The notes beneath the pieces are model-generated. The model saw only the letters and a program-made list of their open reading frames with translations. It was not told the origin of the DNA and made no database searches. Source: Hydractinia symbiolongicarpus (taxonomy: Eukaryota > Cnidaria > Hydrozoa > Anthoathecata > Hydractiniidae). From it: a stretch of 62,000 bases of DNA. The stretch covers positions 24,742,501-24,804,500 of the forward strand of contig NC_079879.1 in NCBI RefSeq assembly GCF_029227915.1, in the 5' to 3' direction. Numbering within the stretch: the first letter of the stretch is position 1; every line of letters starts with the position of its first letter. Below, piece by piece: positions 23,285 through 35,170 of the stretch. The position numbers and the translations under genes were made by a program.

Positions 23285-26200
23285 ATGTTTAAAAAATACG
23301 AGCTAAAAACTCATCGAAGATTGATAACACTTCTTTTATTAGTAATATGTTTATGCAGCATTTATTATTACTATAGCCTTGCATCGTGGAATTGGTATGC
23401 TAACGAAAAATCGAATGGTGAATCTCACCCATGCATGACACCTGTCAATGAAATGGATGACTTAAAAAAATTAATCAGAGATGTGAATGAAGTATTAGAC
23501 GGCTTGAAATTAACACACGTGTTGATTTATGGAAGGTAAAAATATATTTCTTACGGAATTAAAACATTAACATTTTAAATAAAACATTTTACCGTTTTAC
23601 TTTTAAATGTTTTTTTTCTTTTCCTTTGAAACTTAACAATTAATTTTAGATTGAAATATGAATGTGTTTTTTTTGCATTGATTATCTAAGCAAGTTTCCG
23701 TAAACTCCACAACTTTAACAGCGTGAAATAATTACCATCGACGTGTCGTGCTGCATTCTTCAATCATTAATATCAGGTGAAAAAAGTATTATATATCTAT
23801 AGTAGCTATTATTTATCTAATTAGTAGCTATACTTCGAATTATGTAGCACGTCTCAGCAAGTCTTTAACCAGGAGGCCCAACGTTGATATTTGATATCGA
23901 TATTGCAGAAACAATACGAAAGATATGAGCGTCTCTTTTAATGTTGTTTAAGATTTCAAAATAATTATGTAAGTCTTTATGGAGAGGAAAGAATTTTGTC
24001 CTCTTTAGCTATTAACAACAGAAGAAACTAAGCTCACCATTCAAGGATTTTCAGAAACTCAAGATTTCACCGAGCTAATTAACCCCCCCCCCCCTTTGTT
24101 TTGCAGTAAGGATTAGTTTTTTTACTTGATTTAAAATAGCATTTCCTAAAAATATTTTAAGAAATAAACAAATTTTTTTGTGTTAACTGTGAAGGTAAAA
24201 GAAAGCAAAATCGGTTTAATAAATCATACGCGGTGAGCTATGTGTAATTTAATATACTAGTCGTTAGCCCGTGGAAAATCCACGGGTTCCCCGTCCTTTT
24301 TATACCACATTGCGTGTGTTTTGCTACTCGCCTAACTAAGCTACCATTTTGCGTGACAGACAGACAGACAGATGTATACGGGTATTATAATATAGATAGA
24401 AAATCAAAACGGTGTCTTGGTTGTCATATTTTTTGTCAAAAATTTAGTGCATGTTTACTTCCGTAATTGTGAATTTCTGATTAAAAATTACATCAATGGA
24501 TCGAAACGAGCTGTTTGCGTTATAAAATTTTCCGTGTCTGATCCAGACTGAACGAAACTCTGCGTGGAGGAAAAAATAATTATATTTTTGATTAAAAACT
24601 GCAGGCGACCACAAATAGCATAAACGAGGCATGAATTAATTCTGTTACCAGTTAGTTTCGGTAAGAAATAGTGTTAATCTGTTAAACCAAGTAACTTTAG
24701 ACGAGTGTTTTCTCTTTTCTAGTACAATATTTACTTACCCTATTTTAAGGCCACCGTGTTGTTTAAGTCGTGTGTCGCGAATCGGTTTGACTATATATCG
24801 CAACCGTTAATGACGTAAATGTATTTCTGTTTACCGCAGCGGTTAACATTGCTGCATTAGCGTATTTCATTGTTTTTCTGACATGACGTGTTTTTTTTTT
24901 TGTGAATCGAAAGTAAAATGTAGTTATTTTAAAATAAATTCAATGCAACCGTCATACAACGGCAGTAACAGGCAATTGTGTGTTAGTGTGCATTTAGCTT
25001 AACAAATATCACCTATTATTGCAAGGCGATGCACATTTCAAAAATTTACAACCAACTACTCAATGTGGTGGACATCTCAGAGCATCACACCAGAATAAAA
25101 CTGGACCATTCGTTGAAGTTAAAAGTCTTTTAACTTCATTAAATATTGAAAAATAATGACTTGAAACTTCGTTTGGTGTGTTTTCAGAACGATGTGATAT
25201 AATAGGGCTAAATCATTAGATAGGCAAGCCGATAAACTGTTGTTGACAAAAATACACGCGCAGAGAATACTAAGCAATACACCTTTACGATAATTCGGGA
25301 AAACTAACACTCCATCGCAGCTTATTTTGCGATCGAAGGAGGTAAACATCACACTTTTATAAGAGTTTATTAAGGAGAAAACACGTTTTTCGTGATAACC
25401 TTTCTTGCCGCGTTTTGTTTTTAATGAAAAGTACACATAAGTTGTATCTTATTATTATTAACGTTTCCTGAAAATTTGAACCATTAAAGGAGTGCACATT
25501 CTTCAACTTTTTAATTTGTGGTAACAAACTGAAACTAATTAATCTGATTGAAAATATTTGGATAGCAAAGAGAGCAAAAGAATAAAAAAAAAAAAACAGT
25601 TTTGTGAAAAGCAATCAGTTTTTTCAATGTCAACAATTTTTTATAAAAAACGAAACACTTTCAAAAAAATCTACCAGTGGTTAGGGAGCAAATAAGAAAT
25701 TCATAACAAGGGCCTGCGGCCCCGGGTTGCTGGACCTGTTAATTTGCAAGCGCTACCCCAGTATATATTAACGCGACAGCAAAAATTTTGTTGGGGCTAT
25801 CAGAAAATGATGCACCATTGAAAAAAGACTTGGAAACCAAGTTGGATAGTCGGAGATAGCACATGAACCACTTTAGCTTGCTTATAACCTGCTTGTCAAA
25901 ACCTAGTTGGATAGTCGGGGGTAGCACATGAACCACTTTAGCTTGCTTATAACCTGCTTGTCAACTGCTTGTTTGCAATGTGCGTTGGTGATTCCCTGGT
26001 GATTCCACGAAACACCAGTGAGTGGTTCGTGGCTGTTTCTGCAAAAGTCTGGTGATATCCTGTTGTGCGGCTATACACGAGCTGACTCAACTTGTTGTTA
26101 TAGGTTAGCTCGCTTAACAGTTAGGTCCAATAACTATATTTAATAAAATTATATCTTATTATCGTTCACTTACCCTTTTAAAATCAATTTGTTGCAAAAA

Positions 26201-28747
26201 TTTCACTGGATACTTTTTATTAATATTTTGTTTCAGACGAACTAATCGCCTGAAACAAGTATTGTTCGTGCAAGGTCATCAGCCGATGGAAATTTCGACT
26301 CTTTTTTGCATCTTAACTTGTGCGCAACACCGCACGACAAATTAGAAAATATGTTGTTTTTTAAACGTGCAGCGATAAACATCACAACGCAACCTTGGGA
26401 ACGTCTATAGTATTAACTTTCAAACACACCAATAACCGTATATTTTTTAATTAACTTTTTTTATAAAACTTTCTAAAGTTAAGCGTTTAAAAACATGAAT
26501 GACCAAGATTCATCAAGTAAGCGCCAGCGGCTTTGAAATCAGACAACTAACAAGGGAACAAAGGATGCCATTAGCAACAAAAGAAATCCATTATTTTACA
26601 AAGTATTCCTCTTCAAGGACAGGTTTTCTCCGTGTTGTTACGACTAATGCGTTTTCCATCAATCTGGTGTTGTTAGGTTTTACGGGTACCTAGGACCTTA
26701 CACACAAGTTAAACACAAATTTGCTGCGGATGTTGTAACACGAATGATGTTGTTCAAACTAAACAAATAAATATTTACAATTTAGAATGAAATTTATAGA
26801 TTGAGATTCAAGCGTAATAAATTATATAAACATACCAGCTTGCCACAGTAAAAATAAACAGCGTGTAAAAACTTGAACGTGTGATTGAAAAAACTTGAAA
26901 GTTGAAAATTGAATAAAATCTTCTGATACGAAATACGTCAACGCCTTGATTTTTTTATTTAAAAGTTGAATAAATTGTTGTTGTTTTTTAGGAGCTCACT
27001 TTGGCTTCTCACTTGTGTCAAACGTTGAATTCGAATGCGTTGAAAAATAGATCGTTAACCATAATATATAGGCATACAATTAAATTTTTATTTCCCTACG
27101 GGATTATTTTTGCATAAAGTACCGAACAGTCTGTAAAAAAATCGAGACAAATCGGGAAATACAACACAACTTTACAGGTGTGTTTAATTCTCTTCCGCTC
27201 AAGGATATCGGTTTGCCATAACTGTGACACTAAATTTAGCCCGCCTTAAAAAAAATTGCTTCCTACGCACTGGTTTCTTTTTTAAAAATAGTTTAATGAC
27301 TAATTTTATTAATTATAAGACAAGATCATTGACAAAGCATATTTAAACCATTGAATTTTAAAGCACAAACCTCATTCCCTTTAATATACTAGTTAATTAA
27401 AACTGGTCTTTGAGGATATCAAAATTCAGTTTTGCTTAAATAAAGGCTTAGACGCAAACAAATTTCTCATAGAAATCCCTGAAATTTAAATTCCGCAGAG
27501 CAAATTAAACCGAATTAAAATCAAACAATGAGAACAAAGCCAGCGTGGTTGTATCTGACCCTCTTAAAAAGTACAAGAATTAATTATATTTGTTCGGGCA
27601 AGTGAAGCTATTAGAATTTCTCTATCATGATCACGCAGGTAATCTGTTCCCGGTGGTAAGAAAAATTATGATGGTTATCCTTTTAAGAACAGTGACATTA
27701 AACTAGCTAAGTTAAATATTTTTTACATTTCCCGAACGCGTACACATCACTTTAGCAGAGTATATACTAACGTGCATTTCGTGCTTTCGTTAGCACTACT
27801 GCAATTTCACATACAAACTGAAAAATACGGCTATTTTTATAGATATTTTTCGGCGATGGTAAATGTTTTTACCTTGTTCATTAAATTTTAGTTCCATATG
27901 CTTTTAAGTGTCATAACATATCATTTTTTTATTGTTCATACTTTTTTTGAATCTGTAACGCCATTATGCGTTGAATCACAAGCCGCAAATTTTGTGGGAA
28001 ATTTGATAATGTTTTGTCTTAAGTACTAATATCTTTTTTCTTCTTTTGATAGCTGCTACATTTCGGAAAAAAGATAGGCTAGAGATTAGTCTTAGTGGGG
28101 TTATCAGGTAATTGCTATTTCCCGTGCCCTATTATTATCAGAATTCCTAAAAGGGTGTTTATATGGAGCGAGCTGGCCTGGTTGACCCGGCTGGGTTACC
28201 TAGCCGAGATCTTCGCTAATCTTTACTAAATATTTACTAAAAATAATGTTTATGTAAGAAGCGACCTAGCCCGCCTTGTCGAGATCCATCACGTGTTACG
28301 TATGTTTTTCTTTTTAGCCTCTGGGGAGCACTCCGCTACAACAATCCGTTGCCGTGGGACAACGACTTAGATATGGCTCTAATGTACGACGAAGTCAAAG
28401 GAATCGATGTGGCGGATTTTGTAAGAGCCTTTCATAAAAAGAATATAAATATATATTACAGATTATGGCACGGAACATATCGTGTTCAACGCAACACAGC
28501 ACGTGGTGACTTGATGGTGTTTCGAAAAACAATTTTTGATAACATGTGTAGAACAGGAATTGAGACGTGGTTATTTTTTATCAACCATAAACACTTTCAT
28601 ACCTTTCCTGCTTCTCTGATGGAAAAACCGTTACCAGTGGCGCTCTTTGCAGGTGTCAATATTTCCATACCTCGAAGCGGTATAGAAATACAGAAACACT
28701 TTTATCCACATGACTGGTGGAGAGAAATGAAACCGGTTGGATGTTAG
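23285..28747 (+). CDS. LicD-family type II membrane protein, two exons (226 aa)
   Basis: Exons are 23285-23535 and 28318-28747, joined by a phase-2 intron (donor AG|GTAAAA, acceptor TTTTTAG|CC); the split codon gives Ser84. Residues 13-32 form one hydrophobic signal-anchor segment after a basic N-terminus, so the protein is probably a Golgi or ER type II membrane protein with a lumenal catalytic part. The joined sequence shows the LicD core: YGS-LWGALRYNN followed by PWDNDLD (residues 96-102, with Asp98, Asp100 and Asp102 as likely metal ligands). Near the C-terminus is a conserved FYPHDWW-type block just before the final Cys. LicD proteins transfer phosphocholine or sugar-phosphate groups to glycans; fukutin and FKRP are distant animal relatives. 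The donor and acceptor here are not identifiable. The fold-specific motif spans the exon junction, which supports the splice. The protein is compact for the family, so an unseen extra exon within the long intron is possible. Confidence 0.85.
23536..28317 (+). other. 4.8 kb intron of the LicD-family gene
   Basis: Phase-2 intron bounded by GT and AG. It holds a 140-bp Helitron-like element (24257-24396), a poly-C tract near 24083 and otherwise AT-rich DNA. A partial local duplication lies at 25838-25968: a block of about 60 bp containing TAGCACATGAACCACTTTAG occurs twice. No exon with LicD motifs was recognised inside it. Confidence 0.7.
24257..24396 (-). mobile_element. Short Helitron-like element, 140 bp, in the LicD intron
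   Basis: Minus strand: TCTATATTATAATACCCGTA start, (CTGT)n tract, hairpin CCCGTGGATTTTCCACGGG, then CTAACGA and CTAG. A complete copy. Confidence 0.82.
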
Positions 28748-30489
28748 AAATATGAATTTATATAGAAACGAAAAAAAAAATTACTGTTAGTTAGTTTTAA
28801 TATGCATCTGCACTTACAAGGTTTGACAAAGCAGAAAAATAATTGCTTTCAAGTCTTTCTTATATTTTATATTTTAAATGCATCAATTTTTTAAGAATGT
28901 TAGGGTTATAAACTCTTAGTTTGCTTCGATCTTTATAGCGAAAATTATTTTTATTTTATTTGAGAAAAGTATAGTAAAAGAAATTTTTACATAAAATTAA
29001 AAATATTAAACGAACATGAATTTGGGTGCGATTTCATTTTGTTCATGCAGAGAAAATTCTTCGCCAAAGAAACCCTCTTTAAACTTCGTTTGATACCATG
29101 TGATAATTCATACTCGTTAAAGTTTTTTTAATACCTCGGGGCAACCTTTTTGTATTTTTCTGTATTATTATGTGACATAGAGAAATTTGTACAATATTCT
29201 AGGAAAAAATTTTTGGGGGTAGTTAGGATTTTTAAATACACTTTGAATTTCTTTCTGTTATGCATTGTAAGAATAACATATTTGAAACAACAAACGATAA
29301 CTACGAAAGCATTTATCAGAAGATTTTACACATCTAAATCGTTTGAAAGACTTTTTATTATTCCTAAGTTTACGTTTCAGTGTTTTAGCAATTTTTTAAC
29401 TTTAGAAATGTATGATGACATCACATTGAACCGAATCGCATCATTTAATTCTTTTATTTCCACTTTTTCTCCAATTTCAACACTTTTGGAGGAAATTGAG
29501 GATAAGCTGCAGGTAAGAGTTCCCGCACTAGACAAAGGACGAGAGGCTTTTTAGTCCCTCGGCCTTAAAAAGTCCCCGAAAAGCCTCACTTGAATAGGGT
29601 TAAGCTGCTCTTGATCAAGAATATTTGGTAATCGCCCGATCAACTCCTTTACACACAGCATGTGAAAATTAATTTAATTTGGGCGTTTTATGTGATTTTT
29701 ACAACATCATGGGCGTGTACAGGGTATATTGTCACGTTTATATCCGAGGTTGTAAAGGATATTCCAAATTTATATTTTTAACCCAAAACGTTTTAATGAG
29801 AAACAAATGCACTGCAACCAATATACAATTCTGCCATTATTTAGGACGTTATAGCTTGGCAAAACTTAAGAATACATGATTATTGTTCAATACAACAAGT
29901 AAACTTCTGTAAAGACTTTGAAATATTACCTCACTTTTTCAAACGAATTTTCGGGCGGCTCCCTTTTTTGATGAAGCATTTGGGTGGCCGCTTTTTAGAG
30001 GATGGACTGTATTAAAGAAGCAAACAGTGATTTAAATGGTGAAATACTGTGTTATTTTAAAGTTTGAACTGAGTGTTTATGCTAGCTTTTTTGAGATCAA
30101 ATAAGCGCGAGTAGATCTGAAAACAAACGCGTATTCCCGCATGAGCATGGATATCTTTTCCCCATAAATTTGTGATGAGAAAAATTATTGAGTGAAAGGA
30201 CTCTAATAATTAGTAAATGTTTCGGTTGTAACCATAGACTGGCAACACTAATTCTTAAGTTCGATTAAATGGATATCGAGTCTTGTAACCTCCTGGTTAA
30301 TAACCGAAGGCACTATTTAAAACACTATCAACTTGACATTTATGCTGGTAATCATAAACCCCATGCTTTAGATCATGTTAATTCTTTTTCCCTCTATAAC
30401 ATTTTTATATTGTTACACAATATAAAATAAATAAATTGTTTCTTAAAATAATTAAACCATGGAATCCTTGTTTAGACAATCTTAAATGA
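28748..30489. other. 3' flank of the LicD gene, no gene seen
   Basis: The 134-codon plus frame at 29150-29554 shows no domain. Part of it (29395-29440) resembles 59525-59575 at the DNA level, which suggests a dispersed repeat rather than a gene. Confidence 0.45.
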
Positions 30490-30735
30490 ATGTTACTGCT
30501 CGGACACGGCTATAGCGAAATCCCCTTAAAGTGGGCATCGTCTAAAGCGGACATCTTTAAAAGGCGGGCAGTGGTACTTGAACGGATGGATCTAAGGTTA
30601 AACTTTTACAGAAAAATCTCTATAGCGCGGACAGTCATGAAAAGTAGACATTCAATCAGGCAGACAATTTTTTCTGCTCCAAATGCAATTTTTTTACTAC
30701 CAACGCTGTCTTTAAAGCGGACATTGTAAAAATAA
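30490..30735 (+). mobile_element. Tigger-like subterminal region
   Basis: Contains repeated TAAAGCGGACAT, CTATAGCGCGGACAGT and CTTTAAAGCGGACATT words, the kind of subterminal repeats seen in CAGTGAAACCTCTCTAAAGCGGACA-type Tigger elements. It lies directly upstream of a Tigger transposase fragment. Confidence 0.5.
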
Positions 30736-30857
30736 AATGAAGAATTGTGAATTATAGGCGTGGCTGAGAGGATAAACGAATTGCTTGAAGGCTAATCATT
30801 GGAAAACATTTGAAATGAAAGAGTCTGGGTGATTTTTTGAAAGCTTTACTGGAGAAA

Positions 30858-31173
30858 GAGGCTGGTTAAGTATGTCCCATTAAGAATCCAGGAGAATGCA
30901 TCTGCTTCACAAATCTTTAAACATACTGATGTTCTTGTGGCTTTTCGATGGCTACAAGAAACCTGGAAGAAAGTAACCAGCTTAACTATCAAAAGTTGTT
31001 TTAATAAATGTGGCATTAAAGGACTGGTGGAACTCAAAGAAGATGATGATTTTAAAGCTCTTCTGAGGGAATTTACTACGGATATGTCTGCAGCAGAATA
31101 TGCTAATTTTGACAAAAATGTAACAACCTCTGCGTCAATGAACAATGGATTCGAAATTGATTGGCGATATTGA
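30858..31173 (+). pseudogene. Tigger/pogo-type transposase, C-terminal fragment
   Basis: The open frame has ENASASQIFKHTDVLVAFRW followed by LQETWKKVTSLTIKSCFNKC and GIKG. The W-x-x-V-x-x-x-TI-x-x-CF-x-KCG pattern is typical of the region C-terminal to the DDE domain in Tigger/pogo (CENP-B-like) transposases. It then runs through an acidic ELKEDDDFKALL stretch to a natural stop at 31173. The DNA-binding and DDE parts are absent. A tRNA-derived SINE follows 18 bp later. Confidence 0.65.
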
Positions 31174-31190
31174 GTTATCGAGCCCTAACG

Positions 31191-31490
31191 GACTGGTAGC
31201 CTTGTGGTAGGACGTTCGCTTTCAATGCGGAAGGTCTTGGGTTCAAATCCCGGCCTAGTCATGCCACAGACTATAAAAGTGTGAATCTGTTCTTTCTGCT
31301 TAGCGCTCAGTATAAGAATAGGAATGATATCTTAGGTGGTTGTCTAGTTAAGCAATTGCTGTGCTTGCACGACTCAAATGGGAGCTTTAAATACACTAGG
31401 CTTTGCAGGAGCCTCTTGGAAAGCAGTACCAATAGGAACAGGCCATCATGGGCAAAGGGCATGGTTAAATGAGTGCTACGAATACTTTAA
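31191..31490 (+). mobile_element. tRNA-derived SINE
   Basis: The head at 31191-31260 folds as a tRNA: acceptor GACTGG / CCTAGTC, a 3-bp D stem, a 5-bp anticodon stem TTCGC/GCGGA with loop TTTCAAT (anticodon TCA at 31222-31224), and an exact B box GGTTCAAATCC (31240-31250). It is followed by a body with TTTCTGCTTAGCGCTCAG, a word I associate with invertebrate SINE bodies. The TCA anticodon, one weak acceptor pair and a poor A box argue against a working tRNA gene. The 3' limit is approximate. Confidence 0.6.
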
Positions 31491-31540
31491 GCATGGAGTT
31501 ATTTGATAGCAATTATATTTTAAAAAAACCGGGAAAACAG

Positions 31541-31546
31541 TTTATT
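31541..31546 (-). terminator. Candidate poly(A) signal of the cystine-knot gene
   Basis: Minus-strand AATAAA, about 161 nt past the stop codon at 31707. It is the first canonical hexamer I found downstream on that strand. Confidence 0.4.
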
Positions 31547-31706
31547 TATAAAGGACATATTTTAATCAACGACTGTTGTCTTTAATAAAGAAATTTGACT
31601 TTCAATGTCATTTCAGAAAAAAACAACAACAACAATAGGTGTTTTGAGTAAAATAATTTTTTTTACATTTGTATTTTTTTTTGGACAATAAAAATTATTA
31701 ATGTTT

Positions 31707-32584
31707 TTAAATGTCACACTCACAACCCTCCCCTATTGCCTTGCTTGTAACTTGTCCTACGACTTTTGGGTTTCCATTTTCGAATTTCAGAACAGCAAAC
31801 AGACGATTACGCGTTCTAGTGATGCATTTGGATCCACCACAACAAATTTTATTTCTTTGCGCACATTTGCTACCCACAACAACATTAGATTTCTGTAAAT
31901 ACTGTAAACGGAACGATTTAGGGTCAACGAAGACTTCATATGTACCTGAGGGCATGTAACGAACAATAGAAGTAGCTTTGCAGATAGATCTTGAGGGCGA
32001 ATTTAAGTTGCTCAAGGTTGCATTTATATTGGTAACACTTTGTTCGATGAACGAAAATAAAGCATTAACGCTTGCCGGATGCAATTTTTTGCCGCTGTCA
32101 TTTCTAACAATAGTTTTTGGGTAGAAGACTTTTTGATTAATCACATTTGAGACGGTAATTGTGGTATGGTATGACCATAGTAAGAGTGTGCAAAGGATGA
32201 TCTGAAAAAGAAGAACATAGCAATAAATTACCAAAACAGAAAAATATTAAGAGCTACTTGTCATAGCTGTATTGGAAGTTACTTGTTCAGCTGCAAAATT
32301 AAAGCGAAATTAGACTATTCAGTTGTACCTCTAGCTATTACCAACATGGAAAGAATAAAAAGCGATCATACAAAACCTCCTGTTAATTACATTGCAGTTA
32401 AAACTTTCAATATGCTTGATAAGCTCATGAATCAAAAGGGAAGTTTCATTATTTGAAACAGGTAGATACTTTGTATTTAGTAAATGTAGGACAACTGGAT
32501 TGTTTAGCTTTACAGCTACATCCACGCATACAATCTATAAAGAAGTACCAAAAAATTCTTTATCACAAGCATTCATACCTTCAT
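31707..32584 (-). CDS. Secreted seven-cysteine cystine-knot ligand-like protein (166 aa)
   Basis: Exon 1 is only two codons (32584-32579, ATG AAG) ahead of donor GTATGA. A 377-bp phase-0 intron ends at CTTTTTCAG, and exon 2 runs 32201-31707. Exon 2 alone has no usable ATG; adding MK creates a normal signal peptide (residues 1 to about 20). The secreted part has seven cysteines: C76, C115, C122, C123, C128, C162 and C164, giving C-x38-C-x6-CC-x4-C-x33-C-x-C. The CC pair, the Cys five residues later and the closing C-x-C match the order of PDGF/VEGF-type knots, and seven cysteines is also the Spaetzle count; neither assignment is certain. NDS (36-38) and NAT (62-64) are potential glycosylation sites. 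It is probably an extracellular signalling ligand, perhaps a dimer. A TATA box lies about 90 bp before the ATG and an AATAAA 160 bp past the stop. Confidence 0.68.
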
Positions 32585-32670
32585 TTTCTTGCTTTTCTGT
32601 TATCTTATTCCTTCTTCTTGCTGTCTAAGCCAAAACTCAAGCACACTGCTTTAAAAAATTTTGTCGCGGC

Positions 32671-32679
32671 ATATTTATA
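32671..32679 (-). promoter_or_regulatory. TATA box of the cystine-knot gene
   Basis: On the minus strand this reads TATAAATAT, inside GTTGTATAAATATGCC. It lies about 88 bp upstream of the proposed ATG at 32584. A start site about 30 bp downstream would leave a 5' UTR of roughly 60 nt. This is sequence-motif evidence only. Confidence 0.5.
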
Positions 32680-33279
32680 CAACCTTTTAAAGGAAGTGTC
32701 ATTTTGCGGTGCATATTGGGCGTGGTGTCAGTTTTGGACAAATTTCTTCAAATGGAACAACAAAGTATATTTTTAAAGTAGTATTTAACACCATCTCTAA
32801 AATTGTGATATACATTCCCACAGCAAAACCGTTGCCACAGTAACGTCAAAGTTTCAGCGTTTTCGTTACAGAAATATTGATACATCTATCAGTAAGTAGG
32901 AGAAGCGCTGAAAGTATTGTTCGTTGTAGTGTCTCAATAACTATATAGCAACATTGTTTTTGCAACAATTGCAGAGAAAAACACCATCCTAACAACACGC
33001 ACGGTTTTAGATTAGGACCTGTTTTTTGTTGGATATTTTTTTTATAGTTTTTTTTCATAATAGAAATGCTCTTTGTTTATCGGGTGAGTGAATTTCCCAA
33101 AAAGATACTTTATTAATATTAAAAACGCAGAGATTGCTATTGATAAGTATTGTAATGCAAAAAGGACAGAAAACATAAACAACAAATGGAAGCAATTGGC
33201 TTTAACGCCAAATATGTGTTTTATATCTTTAACTTAAATTGTTGAGTCACACCAAAACTTTGTCACCACTCATAGAAAG

Positions 33280-33460
33280 TCACAAGATCTCTTCGAATTG
33301 ACATACACAGAGCTGAAAGAAGAAGAATTCACGTTGCTTTGTAAAATGGATTATAACGATTCTAGATTTATTCCAGGAGCTGAATATGATCGAAACATTT
33401 TAAGAAATTTATTGTCGGATATGTACCTTTTCATAAAAAATAATGGCCTTAGAAATTAAC
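33280..33460 (+). pseudogene. Short unrecognised open frame, possible gene remnant
   Basis: An uninterrupted frame without a start ATG encodes SQDLFELTYTELKEEEFTLL and ends KNNGLRN-stop just before the minisatellite. The composition is protein-like, but no family was recognised. It may be the last exon of a decayed gene. Confidence 0.25.
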
Positions 33461-33464
33461 TGCA

Positions 33465-33628
33465 AGTGTGGAGATGCGGGTGTGGAGATGCGGGTGTGGA
33501 GATGCAGGTGTGGAAATGCGGGTGTGGAGATGCAGGTGTGGAGATGCGGGTGTGGAGATGCAGGTGTAAAGATGCAGGTGTAAAGATGCAGGTATGGAGA
33601 TGCGGATGTGGAAATGCGGGTAGGGAGA
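33465..33628 (+). repeat. 12-bp minisatellite, GTGGAGATGCGG unit, about 13 copies
   Basis: Units differ mainly at one position (GCGGGT versus GCAGGT) with some GTAAAGATGCAG variants. Because 12 is a multiple of 3, it gives a spurious open frame rich in WRCG and AGVEM. Confidence 0.95.
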
Positions 33629-34842
33629 TACTCAAGCTACATGTTAAAATATTAAAAATCAGCAGAGAGACTTTTAATTCTTTAAAATTTCTTTTGATAT
33701 ATTAATAATTTTTCATATCATATCGCGAAACTCACAAAGCGGCCACACAAAATTGCAATACAAAATAGACACTTCAAAAAATATAAAAATATGACGTGGT
33801 AAAACTAACTGACTGAAACTATTTCAAAAACTTTTTGTTTTAAAGGATTTGTAAAGTGTTTTTAGAAATAGATACGTTCAAGTAGTTTGTGTGAATTTTA
33901 CAATTTCAGCCAAATTAATGAAAAAAAAAAATGGTCTATTTCAGTTTAACATTAGGCTTTGGTATCAGAAAAAAACGTTCTGAGGTTCAATCCTTAAAAC
34001 TTTTGAAGTTTTAACTTTTAAGCTGAATGGTGATAGTTAATCCTTGCAATAATTTCCGAGATAATTAATTCACGAAAGCTTATGTTTGCAAAATACTGAT
34101 AAGGCAATTTGTGCCTTCTTTTTGCTCCGGCCATTTTTGTATATATTGCCAGATATTTTAACCTGTAACATTTATATAACGGAGAAATATACCTACAACC
34201 TAAAAAATATAAAAATCACCCGTTTTTTTATTTGCAAAAGTTTCCATCCGCGAAAGTCTCCCAACTTAAAATAATCTCAAAAAAAAAGAAAACAATATTA
34301 TGCGAAATAAATGGTATCGGAGCCTTAGTTTTTTTACTCATTATATAAAAATTACACGTATGCAAATGATATTACTAAAATCGATTGGTCAGTTACAATC
34401 AGTGTATCAAGGTCAAATGTATCACATCATTCAGGTTGTCGAATGTTTCTAATTTAAAGATTAAAGTAATTGGTATTTGTATAACAGATGAAGACACGAA
34501 GGAGTGCAGTCTATCAAAAGTGAAACATGATTGAAACTATAGTCACTGTTGTTTTGTTTCGTTTGTTGCTGCTATGATAACTCGCAAAAAAAATAAAAGT
34601 TAAAATTGCAAAAAAAAAAAAGAATAATTATTTGCAAGATTTGCAAAACTTCATCTTCAGTTTTTTTGACCTAGCCAAAATAAGTCTTCTCTGAAATTAA
34701 TCAAATTAAAATTCATTTTGAGACCCAATTGATGTGGGCTAGAATAATAGCAAAAAACTAGACTCTTCATAATTTATCCGGACAAAATAATGAAAAGTTT
34801 TTAATAATTAATTTTAATTTTTGGACTGCTATTCTTTTATTA

Positions 34843-34991
34843 CTAGTCGTTAGCCCGTGGAAAATCCAAGGATTCTCCCGTTCTTTTTATACCGTATCGC
34901 GTGCCTCTCGCTACATGCGCAGCTAAGCCACCATTTTGCGTGACGGACAGAAAGACAGACGGACAGACGTATACGGGCATTATAATATAGA
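34843..34991 (-). mobile_element. Short Helitron-like element, 149 bp (first of a pair)
   Basis: CTAG at 34843, a stem that is imperfect in one arm (CCCGTGG / CCAAGG), a GACA tract, and the TC end (minus strand) at 34991. The next element begins at the following base. Confidence 0.82.
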
Positions 34992-35170
34992 CTAGTCGTT
35001 GCCCGTGGGAAAATCCACGGGATCGCCCGTCCTTTATATCAACCCGCCGCAACGAAGTGGATAAAAATATATCGCATTTGATATTCGTGTTTCCGTAACA
35101 TCATTTTATAACTCAACAGGGGGGGGTGGCGCAGAGACAGACAGATGGAATACGGCTATTATAATAGAGA
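34992..35170 (-). mobile_element. Short Helitron-like element, 179 bp (second of a pair)
   Basis: CTAG at 34992-34995, hairpin CCCGTGGGAAAATCCACGGG, and TC end at 35170. A different subtype from its neighbour: the interior matches the 20189-20361 copy (ATATCGCATTTGATATTCGT and flanks). Confidence 0.82.

Noticed and set aside
31191-31260. Functional selenocysteine or suppressor tRNA
   Set aside because: The acceptor is only six pairs, the A box is poor, the arm lengths do not fit tRNA-Sec, and SINE body sequence follows directly.
33465-33628. CRISPR-like array
   Set aside because: Repeats abut without spacers and the host is eukaryotic.
33466-33705. Cysteine-rich repeat protein (WRCGCGDAG units)
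   Set aside because: Artefact of a 12-bp minisatellite, which keeps any open frame open.
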